The notes below the pieces were generated by a model. That model was not told where the DNA came from, ran no database searches, and was given only the letters and a program-made list of their open reading frames with translations. A stretch of DNA of 64,000 nucleotides from Catonia carolina (taxonomy: Eukaryota; Arthropoda; Insecta; Hemiptera; Achilidae): the NCBI GenBank assembly GCA_035578175.1, contig JAQMRL010000005.1, positions 58,323,722 through 58,387,721 on the forward strand, in the 5' to 3' direction. Shown one piece after another: positions 1-44,163 of this stretch (positions are counted from its first letter, which is position 1; every line of letters begins with the position of its first letter). Position numbers and translations under genes: made by a program.

Positions 1-16
1 GCTTAAAAGAAATATA

Positions 17-290
17 TAGCCTGATTTTCGTAAGGAGAGCGCTGGGCAAAACGTGCTTTTACATTAGTATAGTCTTATATGTACTACAATTGTGTAGCGT
101 ATGTAATCAACAATGAATCAGCATGCATATAAAATACAATGGGTGTTTTCAATTTTCAACAATACTCTGACTGCACATCTAACTGTAGGTCGGAGGGTAT
201 GCAGGGTCGAAGTCAAGTATGCGCATGCGTAGCCCAGCGCTCACAGCAATTGGCTTGGCCTTTACTATCCTACAGATAGGGTAACGGTAA
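17..290 (+). repeat. Copy of the foldback repeat seen at 24.0-24.7 kb
   Basis: Near-identical to 24028-24275 and, inverted, to 24480-24737 (shared words such as GTAAGGAGAG, CAATGGGTGTTTTCAATTTT, AAGTCAAGTATGCGCATGCG). Only one arm is present here; the rest may lie before the window start. Confidence 0.8.
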
Positions 291-394
291 GGAGCGTGGA
301 CGCCTGCTTGTCTCTTTAATAGACTATATCTGACTCATACAAAGTACAATACTAGTTTTTACTTAAATTTTGGAACCACACTTTTACTACCCTA

Positions 395-606
395 CTACAG
401 AGCTTAATTCAGCGTCAATTAGTGATTTTCCGCAAGTTTAAGTCCTACAGAGGTTGATTTTCATTAGTGTCGTTCACTCATGATCAAAATTACGCTGTTT
501 TTCATTTTATATTGTTTACTCGTGATTAAAAATAGGTTAAGGTTTTCATTATTTACATTAGCAAGAGAAAATTGTGTGAGTGTTTCAAACCAGATTTTTT
601 TGTTTC
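395..606 (+). repeat. Family D repeat, 3' part
   Basis: Contains the shared 3' end of family D: GTGATTTTCCG, a run near TTTCACTCATGA, then GCAAGAGAAAATTGTGTGAG and TGTTTCAAACCAGATTTTTT. Other copies at 8885-9890, 30930-33227 and 62705-63510. Confidence 0.75.
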
Positions 607-1210
607 AGTTTATCAGCGTGATAACGACGTACTTTATTTTCTGGGCGCAGCTCAACGATCCAGTATAAAACAGAACATAATATGAAAGTTAATATAGGTT
701 TATAGTATATTATAATTTTTTTAAATTAATAAATCATAATTATTACAAATTAACAAAAAAGTTCAACTTATTTTTTATTTCTTCGTTTGGTTTCTTTTAC
801 TAGGTTCAACATTTTTTATATTAAGCGGTAAGTGTCGTCATTAAATTTTATGAATGGAAAATAAAGAAAATCGAAGGCCCTGCTAATGAAATTACGCAAT
901 CAATCCTGAATTAAATTATTATCCCAAGAGCAAATTTTGCTGTGACAAGCTAATAATGATGAGCTTGTATCATCTAAAAATTCCTAACAGTTCACAAAAT
1001 TTCGTTCAGTAAACAAATTAAACTTAAGTTGGGAGACTATCTTCAAAAACTAAAATTATGTTTTAATTATATATTTTAAGTTGGCCAGTTCTGGCCAACT
1101 TATTCAGCAAGTTATGAAACTCAAATGTTTAGAAAAATGGATTGCAGCAGATTTGGAGCCAGTACTGGAAAAAAGAGCTCATTCTTAGCATAAATTATCT
1201 GCTTGTTAAC
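607..1210. other. AT-rich DNA, no gene seen
   Basis: No coding signal, tRNA or recognised repeat was found between the family D fragment and the LINE fragment. Confidence 0.5.
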
Positions 1211-1217
1211 AATACAA

Positions 1218-1625
1218 TTTCACTTCTTGTAAGATGTTTTGCCTTTATGTTGTGGAAACATGGACTTTGAGTAAGCAGTCCATGAATCGTTTAGAGGCTT
1301 TAGAGATAAGGAATTCAGAAGAATGCTTTGGATTTCGTGGGCCAGTATTATCAAAGTTGATGTTTTGAGTTGTATGGGTATGAACCCATACAAGTAAGTT
1401 GAGCATAATTAAAAGAAGGAGATTTCCTTTCATAGTCATTTGTACAAGAATGGTAATTATTATGAGTTTCTTGGATTTACATTCGAGAGCAAAGTTGAGG
1501 GCACGTGCAGAATTGGGCAAGGTAAATTCTTATCATGGAAAAATGTTAAACATTTGAGAAACATGAGTACGCACATTTTTTTGAGGGTGGTTCAGGATAG
1601 GAAGTCGGCACTATAACAAGACAAA
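1218..1625 (+). mobile_element. LINE remnant, C-terminal reverse-transcriptase region
   Basis: Broken frames read VETWTLSKQSMNRLEALEI and, after frame changes, ...FLSWKNVKHLRN, matching the post-RT region of the LINE at 31.2-32.1 kb (YGMEAWTLKKQHIKKIEAFE, RRRISWLRNLREW). Heavily decayed. Confidence 0.6.
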
Positions 1626-1699
1626 AAAATATTCGGAATAGAGTGGTATATTATATTTATTAATAAAATTTTTTGTTTTTGCCCATTAATAAATAAATA

Positions 1700-1965
1700 C
1701 ACTAACAACGCTACCAAGTTGGATAAAGGAAATAAAAGAAGATCTCAGAAACAAAACAGGAAAAATCAAAATGCTTAACGATAAAAATACAAGATTTAAA
1801 TTTAAAGAGGAAATAAGAGGAAAGAGGGTTTATTCAGATTAGGAAAGAAAAGGAAGATCTAAGAATATGAAAAGATACTGGGCAAAGAGAAAAACAGCTC
1901 AGAAAAATAATTCTAAGATTAATTTTAAGTGGTTCCATGTGGCCGTAAAAGTTAAATAAATAAAC
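1700..1965 (+). pseudogene. Remnant of a repeated small ORF with a (R)MK(R/K)YWA motif
   Basis: Broken frame WIKEIKEDLRNKTGKIKML ... MKRYWAKRKTAQKNNSKI. The same protein pattern (WI.E...D...; MKKYWA) recurs at 20340-20640 (-), 61160-61520 (-) and possibly 55250-55375 (-). Function unknown; the dispersal suggests part of a mobile element. Confidence 0.5.
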
Positions 1966-2214
1966 ACAAAAGGAATTTCATAACAGACACAATAATTTTT
2001 GTTCAAATTTTAATATCTCTTTCTAAACTTGATAATATAACCGGATGTGGAGGATGAAAGGCGTGAGAAAAGGGTCGTTTCTTGGGCAGAGCCATTACCT
2101 TCCCTCGCGGTAGTTCGTTGATTTATCTTCGTCGGAATCCGGTAGCCATGTACAGATGGTTGGTGTGGTGGACTCACTTTTATAGTTTCAGAAAGAGGGA
2201 GGAGCAACCGACCA

Positions 2215-2300
2215 GCTCTCTGATTGGAGGAAGCAATGACGTTTCTGATTGGCAGAGATTTATATAAATAGCCTGCACATGCGTGATAGCATAATTTAGC
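2215..2300 (+). promoter_or_regulatory. Core-promoter-like block (two ATTGG boxes plus TATA)
   Basis: Two CTGATTGG boxes about 25 bases apart are followed by ATTTATATAAATAG, spacing typical of an inverted-CCAAT plus TATA promoter. No coding sequence recognised downstream, so it may be inside an old element. Confidence 0.3.
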
Positions 2301-2879
2301 GCCAAGCAGTTCAACATTGGTAGAAAGGGCGTTGGTGACTATAATGTTACCTGTTTTTAGAAATCATAAATTTTGATATAGTCAACCGATTTCCAAAAAG
2401 TTTTTAGATTAAGTTTTATTCAGTAGGATCTCTGGTACACAAAAAGTAATTCGGTGTTTAATCGATCTATAAAAATAATTTTATTTCTTTATTGATCAAA
2501 ATTACAGAAATCTTTGTAAAAAATAATAGACTAATAAAAGGGAAATAATACAGCAACCACGCAAATGTTGCTTTGAGAAAAGAAAATAATTATTTTCTTC
2601 AATTTGACATAATATTTTTTTTAAATTGGCGAAAATTTAACCAAATTAAGATTTCGAAACAAAATTTTGGTGGGGGCTACTTTGTTCGACCTCACCTCAA
2701 ATTTAGTGGATATGGGCAAAATGTTAAATTAACTTTTATTCAGGGTTTAAACGAATAGACAATTAAATTCTGATTGCATACGGTCGGAAATCAACTTGAG
2801 GCCTTCCGCTATATTGTTTAGTGCAATTTGACGCTTTAAAGGACTGCATCACGATGAAGTTGGAATCTGTAATTAATGA

Positions 2880-3068
2880 ATTTTTTGTTTTTATTTATTT
2901 ATTTAAAATCACATCAACTGTTCGGTCATTGGCGACTACGGTGGATTATATAACATTAACTGTGGGATTTGACACGTGAAAATTTTCAGGGTCTGGTCGG
3001 GAATCAAACCCGGGACCTATGTGTGGTAGGTCAATGCGCTAACCACTACGTTATGAAAGTGACCATCT
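2880..3068 (-). mobile_element. tRNA-derived SINE, family A
   Basis: Minus-strand tRNA-like head (GGTCCCGGGTTTGATTCCC is the B box) and a tail ATTGGCGACTACGGTGGATT. A matching copy is at 25720-25905 and degenerate ones at 53084-53235 and inside 27371-28317. Confidence 0.7.
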
Positions 3069-6000
3069 GTAATTTAATTTTAATTCATTACCTATAGTAA
3101 ACAAAAGCAGCTGTTATAAATAAACACATTGTAATTTCTTAAACAGAAAATGTCAACAGCGAACATTTTAAAAATAAAACATACAAATTTGTTAAATAAA
3201 TGTACTGTTCTGTTGGAACAATCTCAAAAACCTTTAGTTATTTTAAAACGTTTTTATTTAATTTGATAAAACACAAAATTTTGATGTAAATGTAGCTACA
3301 TCTTATGAATAAAGTTTGGAGCGGTCAGGATCAGTCCATAGAAAGGTTAGATGTTTGGTAATTTTATTTTGTTTCTAAATTAAGATTTTTAATTTCTTTG
3401 ATATGTTATTATGTTTACTGTTGGTAATATGTTTATTATTTTGGGTTACCCTATTTTGGTCTCCAGGAAAGTATCCTCAAAGATTTGTCTCAGATATTAA
3501 TAGCTGTTTTCAACTTTCTCTGCGATAACGGCGCAGTGTGAGAAGTGAAATGATGTACAATATATTTTATATAATTATTATGATTATTATAAATATTACA
3601 TTCAGGTATATATAATATTGGGTGTCTCACTTGGCGCGCAGAGAGTTTAGCCTGAAATAATACAATACGTATCAAAAATTACCGACTCTAAAACAAAATT
3701 CACGATACAGTTTCCTATAAAACGTACATTTATACAATAATATTCATATTATTAAGGATGAGGGAGGTGTGGGTGAGGAAGAGAATGGAGCAGCATATGA
3801 CAAGAAGAAACACCCCAAATATTGATTTAATGTGCTCTCGTTAAAGAGCTATTCGAAAAAAAATATTCATATAGATCCAATTATAATTTATAAATCTCTT
3901 TCTAACCTTTTTTTTATTTCTATTTAGGAAATTCACAATCTGTTAGAAACAATCAGTGAATGTCATTGATATTTTTACTGTTTGTTTTCTAAAAATAATT
4001 TGCCGGCGCAGCTAATAAAGTTTCTACTAGTCTACTAGTGCATTAGTAAAAGGTTTCTTTTTCTAGTACAACTAGTACAGTTAGTAATAGTAGGTACCGT
4101 AAAATAGTAAACAATAAAATAATGAACACTACATATGGTATTCTATAAATTCGGTCCACACACATCAAAAACAAATCTCAACACATTTTAACTGTAATGA
4201 TCACACTGAACGACAGTTGATTGAACACTGAATGACAATATTAAAATAAACATTGCGTTTCATTCGTTAGTTGAGCGTATGTAGTCGATATACATTTACT
4301 GTCAAAAACAGTATTTTACTAATAAGCCTTTCACAGAATAACAATAATAACTGATGATTAATTATAATGCATTAAACCTCTCCTATTCGCTCTGTAATGT
4401 ATTTTATAATAAACGTATTTCACTATGAAATGTAGAAAAATATATACATTAGTTTCGTAAACAGTCTATAACAATAGTCGAGGACGGGTGGATGTAGTAT
4501 ATTATGTAAGCTGATTCATTCGAAGCCTCGACGCGCTAGATGACATGCATATACTTATACTTTCCCGTAATTTTTCCGGCTTTAGAATTGGCCAGTTCGT
4601 TCTTGTCTGTTATAAAAAATATTTTTACTATACGTCATGCTATAAAAGGACTAGTATACGGGATAGTAGCAGAATGAAGTAGAACAGGATAGTTGTCTTC
4701 GATAGTATCTCTCAGTCTACTTTAACCTTCAGAAAATGTACTGTCCGTTGATGAAGAGAGTAAACTATACTGGACAGCTCTTTTTATCTAAATTACTCCA
4801 GTACAGTTCGAGTTCAACTTTTGAGTGGAGTAAGAAGACTATAATTTTTAGTAGAGATTCTTGACCTCTACTAGCTTCCTAAATGATGCGAATTAACAAA
4901 ATCGTAGTAGTCGTTTTTGAGAAAATTACAAAAAAGTAAAAATTTTCACGAATAAACTGCTATTTCTGATTGATCGATTAAATAAAAATCTTTGTCGAGT
5001 TCCATTATGGTAGCTAACTTGGTAATTATGTACATAGAATCAGCGCCCGTCACCGATGGTAAAAATGTGTTTGAAATCTATACTTTTTTGTGTACTGAAT
5101 CCGAAAATGAACTTATTTTTCCCGCAAATCTACATGAAATTAGTTATAAGCCTTTTTTTATCATCTACCAATATAACCTATCTTTCTCGTATAAATGTCA
5201 ATTTTGCCGTTTTATTTCCCTTCATTTACCGTGTAAATGCTCACAACCAATTAATAATGTCTTTATATTTACAAATTTTACTTATTTATCATTAAAAAAT
5301 GTATTTATAAATGATTTACAAAATTTTGAACTAACCATAACCTATGCCATCATCATTCCCTGCCAAATGTAATGGTTGTAGACTGAAAGTTAACCATGAT
5401 TATACTAAGAACGAAAGATTTAGGCGGGTCGAGTTCTCACTCGTGTATCCCTTTTATAATCTCCTATGTACTGATAGACTCTCCTTTCGCTCTTTACAGT
5501 GTTACAAGAAGTACATTGTTTTTACGTGTAAGATTAAATAAAAGTAGTTTATTCACTGCACTTTTTCATTTACTGTATTTATTTACTGCAGTTGGATAAT
5601 ATATTATTATATGTTATTAATATAAATAAAATAGCTATAATTGTAACATTAAAGCAGCAATCTGGGCAATAAATTATTGATGTAGACAAATTTCCATGTC
5701 TGGACGCCTCGAAAATAATAAACAGCCTTCCATATTTTATTTTCATTTTGATAAACAGTTAAATAAACTTATTACATTACATCGCATTAAAATAATGTTT
5801 ATACCATACTTTGTTTTTTTCGTAATTTTGAATCCAATTATTTATTTTAAAAAGTTATATTTCTACATTAATCGTAGGCTGTGAAACAAAATGTAATTTA
5901 CCTACATGTTGTTTATTAATTTTTGTACAAAATATAAACTTTACAGGTAAAAAACATACGTGCAGTAGTCCTGTACAACCAAATACAATACGCTAATTTT

Positions 6001-6240
6001 TATTTTTTATTTTTTTTAATTAAATTTTTTTTTAACGCATACATCGCAAATATAGTAAACTATTACTTGATGTGTATGAGATATTATAGGCGGAGTACAT
6101 TTTTTAGCGTAAAGGGTGAAGTAAACTTTAAAATAAGGGTAAGCAGTAAGAGAGGAAAAATTGCTCGACTGGTGAGAGAAGCGAGGTGAGGAAGTGGCGA
6201 CGTACACAAAAAAATCCCACCCGCCTAAATATATCGTGCT
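3069..6240. other. AT-rich intergenic DNA, no gene supported
   Basis: Only short, low-complexity open frames (for example 4992-5372) with no recognisable domain, start context or homologous copy in the window. Some A/T-rich imperfect repeats such as CTAGTACAACTAGTACAG near 4070. Confidence 0.5.
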
Positions 6241-6244
6241 TATT

Positions 6245-6515
6245 ATAGTTAGGAAATTACGAGTAGGTTATCAATTTTTATAAGCAGTTATAAATACACA
6301 TAACAACCGATAACCTGCTCATAATTAGGTAATTGGTTACCATAAGCAGTTAAAATTTAAAAAATTTAAAAGCAGTTTTAAATTAAAATTATTGTACACT
6401 GAAAATTTACCTAACCTTGATTAGTTAATAAATGGTGAGTAGGTTATCAATTTTTATAAACAGTTATAAATTCACATAACAACCGATAACTACTCATGAT
6501 AAGGTTATTGGTACA
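6245..6515. repeat. Two hairpin repeat units with GAGTAGGTTATC / GATAACC ends
   Basis: Units near 6250-6330 and 6433-6515 share GAGTAGGTTATCAATTTTTA, CAGTTATAAAT and CACATAACAACCGATAAC. Each begins and ends with inverted halves (GTTATC...GATAAC), so each can fold. A third degenerate unit is near 7940-8020. Confidence 0.6.
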
Positions 6516-6727
6516 CATGGTTTGTGACGCTCGGTTTGAGATTACATAGACTAATTTTGAAATAGTAATTGAAACAAACAAAATTTTGAAAAAATTTAAA
6601 CAATTTAATGAATTGAAAAAGTTATTTTAATAAAATGAAATTTTTTTACAATTTGAATCAATTTTTGCTTGGTCAAATTATTGATTATTGGTTAATTATT
6701 CTGAGTGAATTATTACGTTAATTATGT

Positions 6728-6978
6728 TATTGGCCTTCGGGCTAGCCCAGTCAGTCAGCTGGTAGTAAGTCTCTATTATTTGTTAAGTAACACCGGTTGG
6801 GCAAGCGACTTTGTTTGGTGACCAGCTGACAGCCATCCATGAACAAACTCTACTGGGGGTCCCTGTTCAAATTCATGCCTTATTTACGTCAAAAAATAGA
6901 GCAAGAAAGCAAAAAAATTGGGTAGTTGTCAATAATGTACAGTTTTCGATAACAAATAAAAGCTAAAAAAAAAAAAAT
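6728..6978 (+). mobile_element. SINE-like repeat E with A-rich tail
   Basis: About 250 bp, nearly identical to 8500-8750: shared GGGCAAGCGACTTTGTTTGG, GTGACCAGCTGACAGCCATC, and 3' end ACAAATAAAAGCT followed by an A-run. A 3' fragment in opposite orientation is at 25195-25260. Confidence 0.65.
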
Positions 6979-7154
6979 TATGTTACAAAATATTAAAAAT
7001 ATTATGAATAGTTATTTGTAATTGCAGTTTATTTAATTGTGGTTTAAATTGAGCTCAATTTTTTTATTTTTATTTAAATACTTACGAATTATTTCTTGAA
7101 GTTCGTTGTCGGCCAGTCTTGATCGCTCAATCCATAAAATGGGGCTTCGAGGTT

Positions 7155-7475
7155 TTTTTTATCCCTAATATGTGCTCGTTGCAATCTGTTCAATTCAGAA
7201 TAATAAGCAACTCCATGGCCCAATGAAATGAGAATGATGTGACGTGTAAATGAGGTGTTGTATTGTACAGACCCAAGCAGCCCATTCCTGAGAGAGTATG
7301 GTTAATTGAACCCCAACCATCAAAGTACATCAGTAACTACTGTCTAGTATCCAAATCCGTATAAAATTAACTACCTTTACTAGGATTTGAACCAGGAACC
7401 TTCATCTCCAAAAATCAGCTGTTAAACAGCTGACTCGCAGCGACAACTTTACCTCTAGACCAACCCAGGGGGTCG
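7155..7475 (-). mobile_element. tRNA-derived SINE, family B, near full length
   Basis: Minus-strand tRNA-like head (GGTTGGTCTAGAGGTAAAG, B box GGTTCAAATCC) followed by a body ending GAACAGATTGCAACGAGCAC. Same family at 28600-28950, 38805-39100, 39140-39330, 40550-40665, 44815-45125 and 46208-46310. Confidence 0.75.
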
Positions 7476-7939
7476 GGGCTTCAAATCATTGTTACATTTT
7501 GATTTAATAGGTTCCGTTTAATTCTCAACTTCTTGCTTTTTAAATCCTTTTATTTCTTCATCATTTATTAAAATTAAAATTCATCTATATTTTGTTGTCA
7601 TTTATTTTTATTATATAATTATTGATTAATTTTGAAAATTTATTTGGAATCTTTACTTTCTCAACTCCGTGATCCATCTCTGATTTAATTTCAATATTAT
7701 AACTTTTAGTAAAATTATTTGGATTTATATTCTTTCTTTTAAAATTTTAATTTATATGGTTTATTTTTATTTGAAATATCTTGAAATTACTTTGACACTT
7801 TTTAGAATTATTCATTTCGATAATTATTTTATAATTTATTTAATTTTTTCAACAATGTAATTGCTTATTCTTCACACCAACAATCAAATGAACCATTCTA
7901 TAGTTTCTTGTGCACTGTAAATTTAACTTGAATAGTTAA

Positions 7940-8020
7940 TATATGGTGAGTAATTTAGCTGTTATTATACACAGTTATAAATACACAAAACAACCGACAA
8001 CCTATTTATTATAAGGTATG
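7940..8020. repeat. Third, decayed hairpin repeat unit
   Basis: Shares GGTGAGTA...CAGTTATAAATACACA.AACAACCGA.AACCT with the units at 6245-6515. Confidence 0.45.
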
Positions 8021-8499
8021 TAACATTGGTAATTGCATCCAGTTTTACAGACCGATTTTTTAATAAAAATTAATCCAAAAGGTTATTTGTAATTTTAAAT
8101 GAAAGTTAGTATCCGCCTTTAATATTTTGATACAGATTATAATGACGTCACAATATTTGAATAGGTTACATATTAAAGTCTGCTAGCAATTTCGTTAATG
8201 TACAAATATTTAAATATACATCTTTGTCAATAAGTAAAATTAGTTAAAATAGCGACATTTTAACATTTTACTGAGCATTTAAAAATTAAATGAATTCAAA
8301 TAAAACGGCAAAGTTGAAATTTATGTATGAAAGTGAGGTTATGTCGGTGTGATAGAAAAGTATTTTAATTAATTTTACAGTGGTTTGTAGAAAATAAGTT
8401 TACATTCGAATTTAGCACAAAATAAAGTATCGAATTCAAAATAATTTGTTACAATCGGTGACGAGCCCTGATTTTATAAAATTACCGCTAAATTAAGTT

Positions 8500-8750
8500 C
8501 CTGGCCTTCCGACTAGCCCAGTCAATCAGCTGGTAGAAATTTGCTACTATTTGTTAAGTAACACCGGTTGGGCAAGCGACTTTGTTTGGTGACCAGCTGA
8601 CAGCCATCCAAGAAAACACTCTACTGGGGGTCACTGTTCAAACTCATGCCTATCCCACTTCAAAAATACAGCGAAAAGCAGCGATCAAAATGGGTAGTTG
8701 TCAATAATGCAAAGTTCCCGAAAACAAATAAAAGCTGAAAAAAATAAAAA
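8500..8750 (+). mobile_element. SINE-like repeat E, second copy
   Basis: See 6728-6978. Same orientation, same A-rich 3' end (ACAAATAAAAGCTGAAAAAA). The two are about 1.8 kb apart. Confidence 0.65.
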
Positions 8751-8752
8751 AA

Positions 8753-8845
8753 CCTTAAGTTTCAAGTTTCAATTGCGTACGGTTTTTCATTCAATAAGAT
8801 TTTGTTCGAACACGCACACGCCCATACACAAACCAATCTGAATGG
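8753..8845 (-). repeat. Family D internal fragment, opposite orientation
   Basis: Reverse complement matches the central family D segment (CCAATCGC..., TGTGTG..., CTCAAGAA...GAACTTGAAACTTAAG). It abuts the plus-strand copy that follows. Confidence 0.45.
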
Positions 8846-8884
8846 AAATTATATATTTTCGGTGAAAATTCGATTACGAATTAT

Positions 8885-9890
8885 TACATTCTTTTGCCTA
8901 CAAGAATATATAGGAAAGAAAGTATTGTTTTCATGTCGATTTTTCGAAATCAAGTTTTTACCGGATCTACACGTTTTCATACCCCCTGAATCCAAAAAAT
9001 ATGTTTTTAGCGATTGGTCTGTGTGTGAACATAATATCTCAAGAACAGAACATTGTACGAACTTGAAACTTAAGTTAGATTCCACTATAGGACCCGACAC
9101 AAACATTTTCATCAAAATCCGTCAACCGGAAGTAGTTCATTCGTGTAATTTTTCACTTTTTACGATTTTCTCAAAAACTGCTCCTACGATATTTTTTAAA
9201 GTCGCCTCATTTACTAAATTTTTTATGCTTTACAAAATAGGGTAGGTGCCATGTCTGCTGAAATTTTTGAGGAGGTTGTTTTCTCGTAAAAAATTTGTTT
9301 TTTTAAGATTGCGACTGAAATAAGCATTTTAGCGCAAAAATGTATAAAAGTTGTAAAAAATTTAAAATCCTACAACTTTTATTCCAAACTTTTTTGTCTA
9401 ACGCTTAGTTTAGCGGTAATTAGCAATTTTCTGTTTTTTTCTCACATTTAAAAAATTGATTTTTTAAAAATTTCAGTCTAGTTTAGCGTAAAAGAGTGAG
9501 TTTCCGTATTTTAAGCCAAACTGAGGTTGATTTTTTTATTTTGTGTCTTTCACTTATGAATAAAATTAGTTGTGTTTATTGAGGTTAGTTTTTTATTTAT
9601 TTATAATGTTTTATTACAAAATGTTAGTTTATATTGTTAATTACTTGCATTGGCAAGAGAAAATCGTGTGAGTGTTTCTTTTTCTTTTTTTGGTTTAAAG
9701 TCCGACTGTTCTGCAATTACTGCTAATGCAGACGGTGAAGGATGAAATGATTTTTTGTAACGTATGAAAATATGCCGTGCCTGAATGGGATTCGAACCCA
9801 AGACCGCATGTTGAGAGGCGAGCACGTTACAAACTACGCCAATGCGGCCGGCGTAGTGTGAGTGTTTCACACCAGATTTTTTTTTATCAT
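8885..9890 (+). repeat. Family D repeat, near full length, with a SINE inserted
   Basis: Starts TTCTTTTGCCTACAAG, contains CATGTCGATTTTTCGAAATC and ends GGCAAGAGAAAATCGTGTGA ... CACACCAGATTTTTTT. The two ends are short inverted repeats (CTTTCTCTTGCC against GGCAAGAGAAAG in better copies). Coding potential is not convincing. Interrupted by the SINE at 9679-9855. Confidence 0.75.
9679..9855 (-). mobile_element. tRNA-derived SINE, family G, with 13-bp target-site duplication
   Basis: Minus orientation: T-run, GGTTTAAAGTCCGACTGTTC, then tRNA-like head (GTCTTGGGTTCGAATCCC). Flanked by GTGTGAGTGTTTC at 9666-9678 and 9856-9868, which proves insertion into family D. Confidence 0.9.
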
Positions 9891-10099
9891 CAGTCTCTCG
9901 ACTTGTTTGATGCAATTCTCCAAGCTTTTCTATCTTGCGCAATCAGTTTCATATCTACATACCCGTAATACGCTACATCTTTTGTAATTTGCGTTAAATA
10001 TTCTTAACTTTGTCTTCCCCTACAATTTACTCCCTCCATATTACCCTCCATTATTTATAGACCAATACCTGAATGTCTTAAGATTTGCCCCACTACAAT

Positions 10100-10908
10100 C
10101 TATTTAATAATCACATACACCCGAGTTTGAACCCTTGCATCTCCAAAACTATAAGTCGAATTTTAACATACTTACCATCAAAATTTAGCTCATTTTATTT
10201 CACGTTGATGTATAATAAACCTATATTTTTAATGTTGTTTGAAAATTGCGGTATCGAGGTTGGAAGACAAAAAGACCCGGTGTTTTTGCTACCACAACAA
10301 TTCATGCGTTTAGAGGCGTGTAACTCGACAACTATTTGATTGAAAAGTTTGAAATTTTAACACAACATAGACAATTATATTCTTACAGCGTGTACGAAAT
10401 TTTAAATTCGTACGTTATTTAAACTGTGATTTATTAACAATATTCTGAACCCTTGCTATCTCGGTAACCGCTCGATCGTTCGGCACGGGCAAACTATAGC
10501 GTTATTCAGCGTAAAAAACAAATATATCAATACATGAAATACTGATTGGCCAATGTTGTGGTAGAATTTTTAAAATTTTGAAATGTAGACTAGGAAATGC
10601 GAGGGTTGGGCGCTACTATCCATGTTGCCTGAATCTGACTGTCTTCCTGAATTGACAATGCAGTCTGTCAATTCAGGTAGCCAGGTTTATTCAGGTAGCC
10701 ATTTTTAAACAAGATTAAAAATCATCACATATCAGGTAGCCAGGTTAATTCAGGTAGCCATTTTTAAACAAGATTAAAAGTCTATGACTATTTTCGGTCA
10801 ACGCAGAATAAAATGAGCTAAATTTTGATGTAAAGTTTGTTAAAATCTCACTCATAGTTGTGGAGATGCAAGGGTTCAAACTCTGGTGTCTATGATTATG
10901 AAACTGAC
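10100..10908. mobile_element. MITE-like element with about 115-bp inverted ends
   Basis: 10102-10220 is inverted at 10795-10908 (shared TTTGAACCCTTGCATCTCCA and ATCAAAATTTAGCTCATTTT). The interior holds a tandem duplication near 10670-10780 of CAGGTAGCCAGGTT...CAGGTAGCC. No transposase seen. Confidence 0.65.
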
Positions 10909-11035
10909 AGTAGTCTATCCCTTCTTCTGGTAAGATGTTTCCATATACTTCTTCTTGAAATATTAACTTTATGTTGAAATATCGACATATAAACAAAACT
11001 TTTCTTACCCGTACTATTTCGTAAAGTGGAGGAGA

Positions 11036-11440
11036 AAGTGTTGTTGTTTAGGTCAACACTCGAAAAGCTGGTTTGAACCTCTAGAGGTTTTACTAAGTAA
11101 AAAAGAGGAGTGAGGTGGTTTACTATTACATTCCTCACTGAGGTAAAAGAGTATATATGCTTATCAGCTTTCCAGGCCCTCCAAAAAGCACCCACTTTCC
11201 ACCTTGCAAAAGACACCTTCATTCACCACAGGGTCTGGCTGTATAGTGAAATTCATTACTCTCAGAGTAGATAACTCTGACTAGTGTCTTTAACACCTTT
11301 ACCTCTTCTGTTCTTAAATAGTTCAGTCACATAATTGGATAACTATGTAATAAGAACCAGAAATATTGTTTGTAGCCCTTGAATCTACAGATCGAGTGCA
11401 ATTAATTAAACACTCCACCTGCCCGTTACAGGCAAAGGAG
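11036..11440 (+). repeat. Family C interspersed repeat, full length
   Basis: About 400 bp, from GTGTTGTTGTTTAGGTCA to CACTCCACCTGCCCGTTACA. Six copies in the window (15105-15490, 20095-20255, 29335-29715, 38362-38765, 62030-62345). Repeated words: GAGGAGTGAGGTGGTTTAC, CTTATCAGC, ATTCACCACAGGGTCTGGCT. Class unknown; no long TIR or A-tail evident. Confidence 0.75.
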
Positions 11441-11590
11441 ATAGTAAAAACACCAATTAAGCAATAAAAATTAAAAAAATTTTTGAGCAATTAAAATTTC
11501 ATGAAATAATTTAAGTGTTTTAAATGTTGCAGGCAATTAAAAAATTTAAAAGTGTCATAAAAGATATATGAAGTTTAGAACAATATTTTA

Positions 11591-43919
<32,329 letters not shown>

Positions 43920-44116
43920 ACAAACAGGTGCCTTACTATATAACAAATGGACATTACTGAGGCATGAGCATCAGAACGGTTCCATTTTCATAACTGTATA
44001 AGGTAACACATTGTAATGTTTATTCCACGTTCTTTTGGGATCTGGTTATTGATAAAAAACAAACAAACCTCCTTTTAAATTTATAACTAGTATTTATTCA
44101 CAAATTAACTAATTAC

Positions 44117-44122
44117 AATAAA
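44117..44122 (+). terminator. Candidate polyadenylation signal of gene 1
   Basis: First AATAAA after the gene 1 stop, about 200 bases downstream and just before a TTAA-flanked MITE. Position only; 3' ends are not known. Confidence 0.35.
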
Positions 44123-44163
44123 TTATTACAGTTTTAACTACTGTATGATAACAAATAACTTAT

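Noticed and set aside
2990..3060. tRNA gene on the minus strand
   Set aside because: The A/B boxes belong to a dispersed SINE with other copies at 25.8 kb; no complete cloverleaf with a paired acceptor stem was found. The same reasoning applies to the tRNA-like heads at 9.8, 28.6, 38.8, 44.9-45.1 and 46.8 kb.
4992..5372. 126-codon open frame
   Set aside because: AT-rich, hydrophobic low-information composition, overlapping frames of similar length, no domain and no splice context.
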